This document shows positions 5,446-8,104 of a stretch of DNA of 8,104 bases, piece after piece; position 1 is the stretch's first letter; every line of letters starts with the position of its first letter. Under the pieces are notes generated by a model. It worked only from the letters and a program-made list of their open reading frames with translations. It did not search any database and was not told where the DNA came from. Position numbers and translations under genes: made by a program. Origin of the DNA: Anaerolineae bacterium (GTDB taxonomy: Bacteria > Chloroflexota > Anaerolineae > Aggregatilineales > Phototrophicaceae); NCBI GenBank assembly GCA_014379235.1, contig JACMMD010000889.1, positions 1 through 8,104 on the forward strand, in the 5' to 3' direction.

Positions 5446-6963
5446 ATGTCACACGTATTCATCAGCTACAGCAAGAAGAACCGCGACTACGCCCGTAAAC
5501 TGGCAGACGACCTGCTGGTGCGCGGTTTCAACGTCTGGATTGATGACCATATCGACTACGGCGATAGCTGGGAGCGCGTCATCTTCAAGGCGATTGATGA
5601 CTGTGCGGCCTTCCTCGTTATCATGACACCGGAAGCGTATGAGAGCGATTGGGTGCTGCGTGAGTGCCAATATGCCGAGCGGCGTAAGAAGCCGCAGTAT
5701 CCGATTTTGCTCTCCGGCGAAGTGTTTCCGCGCTACGGCCCCACACAGTACGTCGATGCGGCGAACGGCAATCTACCGCCGGATTTATTTTATGATGAGC
5801 TTGACGACGATGTGCCGCGCTTAAAAGAGCAGTCCGGTCAAGAAGTCAGCGCCGCGTCACAATCGACCTTGATCGTGTCAAACCCTAGCTCTCCAACCAC
5901 CGCGCCTGAAACCCTCGCGCCGATGGGTATGGATCAGCGCGGGGCATTCAAGCCGCCGCGACCAACATCCGCCCAGTCTTTTTTGCGGCGTCGAGGATGG
6001 CTGATCGGGGCTGTGGCGGTGGTGACAGCCGCCGCTGCGTTGATGATCGCGCTCAATTCCCCTACCAATGATCAAACACTCTCGACACCGACTGAGCGAG
6101 TGATGCCAACGGCGACGATAGCAGCAGCCACAACGAACGCTACCGCCGTAAGTGAAATACTCACTGACTCTCAGATTTCTTTCGTTTCTGACCGCGACGG
6201 TAACTTTGACATTTTCATTATGAACACCGATGGCAGCGGCGTTGAACCCCTTGTAGTCAATGATGACTTTGACGGCGATCCCACATGGTCAGCGAATGGT
6301 TCAGAACTCGCCTTTGCCAGCTACCGCGATCAAAACTGGGAAATCTATAAAATGGATGCCGATAGCGAAACCGTGCAGCGCCTGACCAACAATAGCGAAC
6401 GCGACGATTATCCGTCGTGGTCGCCGGATGGGACGGAGTTGATCTTTACGTCGGCACGCGAAGGCAATCTAGAGATTTTCAAGATGGACAGTAATGGCGA
6501 ACAGTTCACGAATGTAAGCCAGAACGAGAGCGAGGATTACAGCCCGGTTTGGTCGCCGAATGGCGAATTGATCGCGTTCACGTCGAGCCGCGATGGCAAT
6601 GAAGAGATTTACGTCATGAACGCCGATGGCAGCGATCAGCATAATCTCTCGCAAAATGAGGCCGACGATTTATTTTCTCGATGGTCGCCGGATAATACAC
6701 AGCTTGTTTTTACCTCTTACCGCGATGACAATGGCGAAATCTACATCATGGATGTTGAAGGCGGCAGCCTTCGCAACCTGAGTCACAATGACGCGGACGA
6801 TAGTTACCCCGCATGGTCGCCTGACGGAGAGTGGATTGCGTTCGCTTCTAACCGCGACGGCGCTGGTAATATGGAAATCTACGTCATGGATACCAATGGC
6901 GAAAACGTTCGCCGCCTGACCGACAACCCCGACGAAGATATTTATCCCGCTTGGCGACCTTAA
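5446..6963 (+). CDS. TIR domain - transmembrane helix - six-bladed PD40/TolB-like propeller protein
   Basis: This is a 505-residue protein. The TIR domain spans about 1-125: box 1 is FISYSK (5-10), then FNVWIDD (28-34), and WVLRE at 69-73 places E73 where TIR NADases such as SARM1 carry their catalytic Glu. A Ser/Thr/Pro-rich linker (130-180) leads to RRR (181-183) and one hydrophobic helix at about 184-203; the arginines predict the TIR side faces the cytosol. After a Thr/Ala-rich stalk, 242-505 hold six repeats of about 43 residues with the pattern IAFxSxRDGNxEIYxMDxDG...YPxWSPDG. The protein ends at PAWRP, so the first blade is likely completed by both ends. This resembles a receptor with an outside sensor and an inside NAD-cleaving or signalling domain, as in TIR-based defence and cell-death proteins. 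It follows the SPFH gene; the nuclease gene follows after 81 nt. The architecture is clear; ligand and activity are inferred. Confidence 0.92.
   Translation: MSHVFISYSKKNRDYARKLADDLLVRGFNVWIDDHIDYGDSWERVIFKAIDDCAAFLVIMTPEAYESDWVLRECQYAERRKKPQYPILLSGEVFPRYGPTQYVDAANGNLPPDLFYDELDDDVPRLKEQSGQEVSAASQSTLIVSNPSSPTTAPETLAPMGMDQRGAFKPPRPTSAQSFLRRRGWLIGAVAVVTAAAALMIALNSPTNDQTLSTPTERVMPTATIAAATTNATAVSEILTDSQISFVSDRDGNFDIFIMNTDGSGVEPLVVNDDFDGDPTWSANGSELAFASYRDQNWEIYKMDADSETVQRLTNNSERDDYPSWSPDGTELIFTSAREGNLEIFKMDSNGEQFTNVSQNESEDYSPVWSPNGELIAFTSSRDGNEEIYVMNADGSDQHNLSQNEADDLFSRWSPDNTQLVFTSYRDDNGEIYIMDVEGGSLRNLSHNDADDSYPAWSPDGEWIAFASNRDGAGNMEIYVMDTNGENVRRLTDNPDEDIYPAWRP
6169..6960 (+). repeat. Six PD40 beta-propeller repeats encoded in the TIR gene
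   Basis: Units start near residues 244, 288, 332, 376, 420 and 464 (44-residue spacing throughout). Each has a strand ending in S-x-R-D/E, an E/D-I-Y/F-x-M-D/N strand and a W-S-P-D/N-G turn. The WSPDG turns are at 324-328, 369-373 (N for D), 414-418 (DN), 457-461, and a diverged WSANG at 281-285. At DNA level the copies are diverged, so the array is old rather than a recent expansion. Confidence 0.85.
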
Positions 6964-6997
6964 CCTCATAATTGGCGTGGTAAAATAGTCCTCTAGT

Positions 6998-7015
6998 CGG
7001 GGATTTTAATCCCCG
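6998..7015. other. Perfect 18-bp hairpin between the TIR and nuclease genes
   Basis: The arms CGGGGATT and AATCCCCG flank a TT centre, which would fold as a 7-bp stem with a 4-nt loop. It lies 34 nt after the TIR stop and 29 nt before the nuclease ATG. No T-tract follows on either side, so it may be a weak terminator, a stabilising stem or an operator. Confidence 0.45.
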
Positions 7016-7044
7016 TCATTGGTATACAACGGAAAGCTTTTCCA

Positions 7045-8104
7045 ATGACTGACCCGATTCGCCTGCTGCACTTTGCCGACGCGCATATCGGCATGGAGAG
7101 CTACGGCAAAACCGATCCTGACACCGGACTCAGCAGCCGCGTGGTGGACTTCCTCAAGCGCATGGACGAGATGATCGCCTATGCCCGCGAACACGACGTT
7201 GACCTGACGATCTTCGCGGGCGATGCCTTCAAAACGCGCTCACCAAACCCGACTTATCAGCGTGAGTTCGCCTACCGGGTGCGCGAACTGGCGCAGCTTG
7301 CGCCGGTGGTACTGCTGGTCGGCAACCATGATTTGCCGCCAACTGTATTGAAAGCATCCAGCATCGAGATTTATGAGACGCTGGCTGTACCGAATGTGTG
7401 GGTGGCCAACGACTACGAAGTGCGGCGCATCGACACCAAACGCGGGCCGGTGGTCATCGGCGCTGCGCCTTACCCGATCCGTTCGCGCCTTTTGGAAAAG
7501 TCGTCCGGCATCGGCGGGCAGACCATCGCCGAAACCGATACCTTGCTTCAACGTGTTCTGACGGACATCATCGAGGAGATGGCGCTAGAAGCCGATGTAC
7601 AGGCTGTAGATGCCAACACGCCGCGCATCTTCACCGGACATTTCACCGTCAGCGGCGCGGTCATTGGCAGCGAACGCAGCGTCATGCTTGGGCGAGACGT
7701 GGCTGTGCTGCTGTCGTCGGTGGCGGATCGCCGTTGGGATTATGTGGCGCTCGGTCATGTGCATAAATTTCAAAACCTCACGCTCGGACGCAAAGACGCG
7801 CCGCCTGTGATTTACAGCGGCAGCATCGAGCGTATCGACTTTGGCGAAGAAGGCGACCCCAAAGGCTTCTGTTGGGTCGAAGTGCAGCGCGGCAAGTCCG
7901 AATACAAGTTCATTGAGCTGCAAACGCGCCCGTTCGTCACACTGCGCGCTGACCTTCGCCAGAGCGCCAACCCAACCGACGAAGTGGTGAAGCTCATCGG
8001 TAAGCACGATCTCAAAGAGGCGGTTGTGCGTGTACTGGTGCAGCTTACGCCGGAAACCGAAGCGCGCTTCAATGAGGGTATCGTGCGTGATGTGCTGCGG
8101 CGGG
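7045..8104 (+). CDS. sbcD: DNA repair exonuclease, Mre11/SbcD nuclease subunit (3' end beyond window)
   Basis: The frame stays open from ATG 7045 to the window edge: 353 codons, no stop. It encodes a calcineurin-type metallophosphoesterase of the Mre11/SbcD family, which with SMC-like SbcC/Rad50 processes DNA ends and hairpins using two Mn ions. All motifs are visible: DAHIG (D12, H14), AGDAFKTR (D60), GNHD (93-96, N94 and H95), GHF (H199) and GHVH (H238, H240), then SGSIERIDFGE (258-268), a capping-domain hallmark. An insertion-like acidic helix lies at about 165-190. Residues 290-353 start the C-terminal capping domain. GGAAAG (7031-7036) is a possible ribosome site at 8-nt spacing; it is half of the small inverted repeat GGAAA-GCT-TTTCC. 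An sbcC/rad50-like ATPase gene is expected just downstream but cannot be seen. The symbol is assigned by family. Confidence 0.93.
   Translation, partial: MTDPIRLLHFADAHIGMESYGKTDPDTGLSSRVVDFLKRMDEMIAYAREHDVDLTIFAGDAFKTRSPNPTYQREFAYRVRELAQLAPVVLLVGNHDLPPTVLKASSIEIYETLAVPNVWVANDYEVRRIDTKRGPVVIGAAPYPIRSRLLEKSSGIGGQTIAETDTLLQRVLTDIIEEMALEADVQAVDANTPRIFTGHFTVSGAVIGSERSVMLGRDVAVLLSSVADRRWDYVALGHVHKFQNLTLGRKDAPPVIYSGSIERIDFGEEGDPKGFCWVEVQRGKSEYKFIELQTRPFVTLRADLRQSANPTDEVVKLIGKHDLKEAVVRVLVQLTPETEARFNEGIVRDVLRR

Noticed and set aside
6169..6960. Regular DNA-level periodicity as a CRISPR or tandem repeat array
   Set aside because: The roughly 132-nt period comes from the six protein propeller repeats, and the copies are diverged in sequence.
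7585..8007. 140-residue minus-strand open frame
   Set aside because: It is antisense to the nuclease frame, which carries every Mre11/SbcD motif through this stretch.

Overview
The window reads as chromosomal DNA of a free-living bacterium, most plausibly a Chloroflexota (Anaerolineae-like) lineage. That placement is an inference. It rests on moderately GC-rich coding DNA, a TIR domain fused through one membrane helix to a TolB/PD40-type propeller, a large flotillin-like SPFH protein, and palindromic intergenic repeats of the TAGGGGC...GCCCCTA kind. No rRNA, tRNA, CRISPR array, transposase or phage gene was seen.

Layout from left to right. Positions 1-28 may hold the first codons of a divergent minus-strand gene. 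A plus-strand phosphatase of the inositol monophosphatase superfamily, closest in motifs to HAL2/SAL1/CysQ PAP phosphatases, follows (158-1162). It converges on a minus-strand cytochrome P450 (1212-2453), with a perfect 28-bp palindrome in the 49-nt gap between them. The P450 diverges from a TetR-family regulator (2585-3229). Their 131-bp shared control region holds a good promoter for the P450 (TTGACC-16-TATCAT), a 33-bp near-palindrome overlapping the -10 and start site, and two smaller palindromes next to the tetR start. This looks like a regulator-enzyme pair in which the TetR protein represses the P450 until a ligand binds.

The right half carries three plus-strand genes. First is a 629-residue membrane-anchored SPFH (flotillin/band 7) protein (3448-5337) with tandemly duplicated N-terminal modules, preceded by a leader with an intrinsic terminator and long-range complementary segments. 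Next is a 505-residue TIR-transmembrane-propeller protein (5446-6963). Last is a gene cut by the window edge (7045 to beyond 8104), a Mre11/SbcD-type exonuclease subunit with all the expected metallophosphoesterase motifs.

The most interesting part is the neighbouring SPFH membrane scaffold and TIR receptor-like protein. The TIR protein has a cytosolic putative NADase domain with its Glu in place, one membrane helix, and a predicted outward-facing six-bladed propeller. This is a plausible membrane-surface sensing or cell-suicide module. The adjacency is seen in the sequence; the functional link is a hypothesis. The SPFH protein's repeats-then-SPFH-then-long-helix order also resembles the layout of major vault protein.

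No stretch above 300 bases lacks a gene. The largest gap, 3230-3447, holds the leader structures described in the features.
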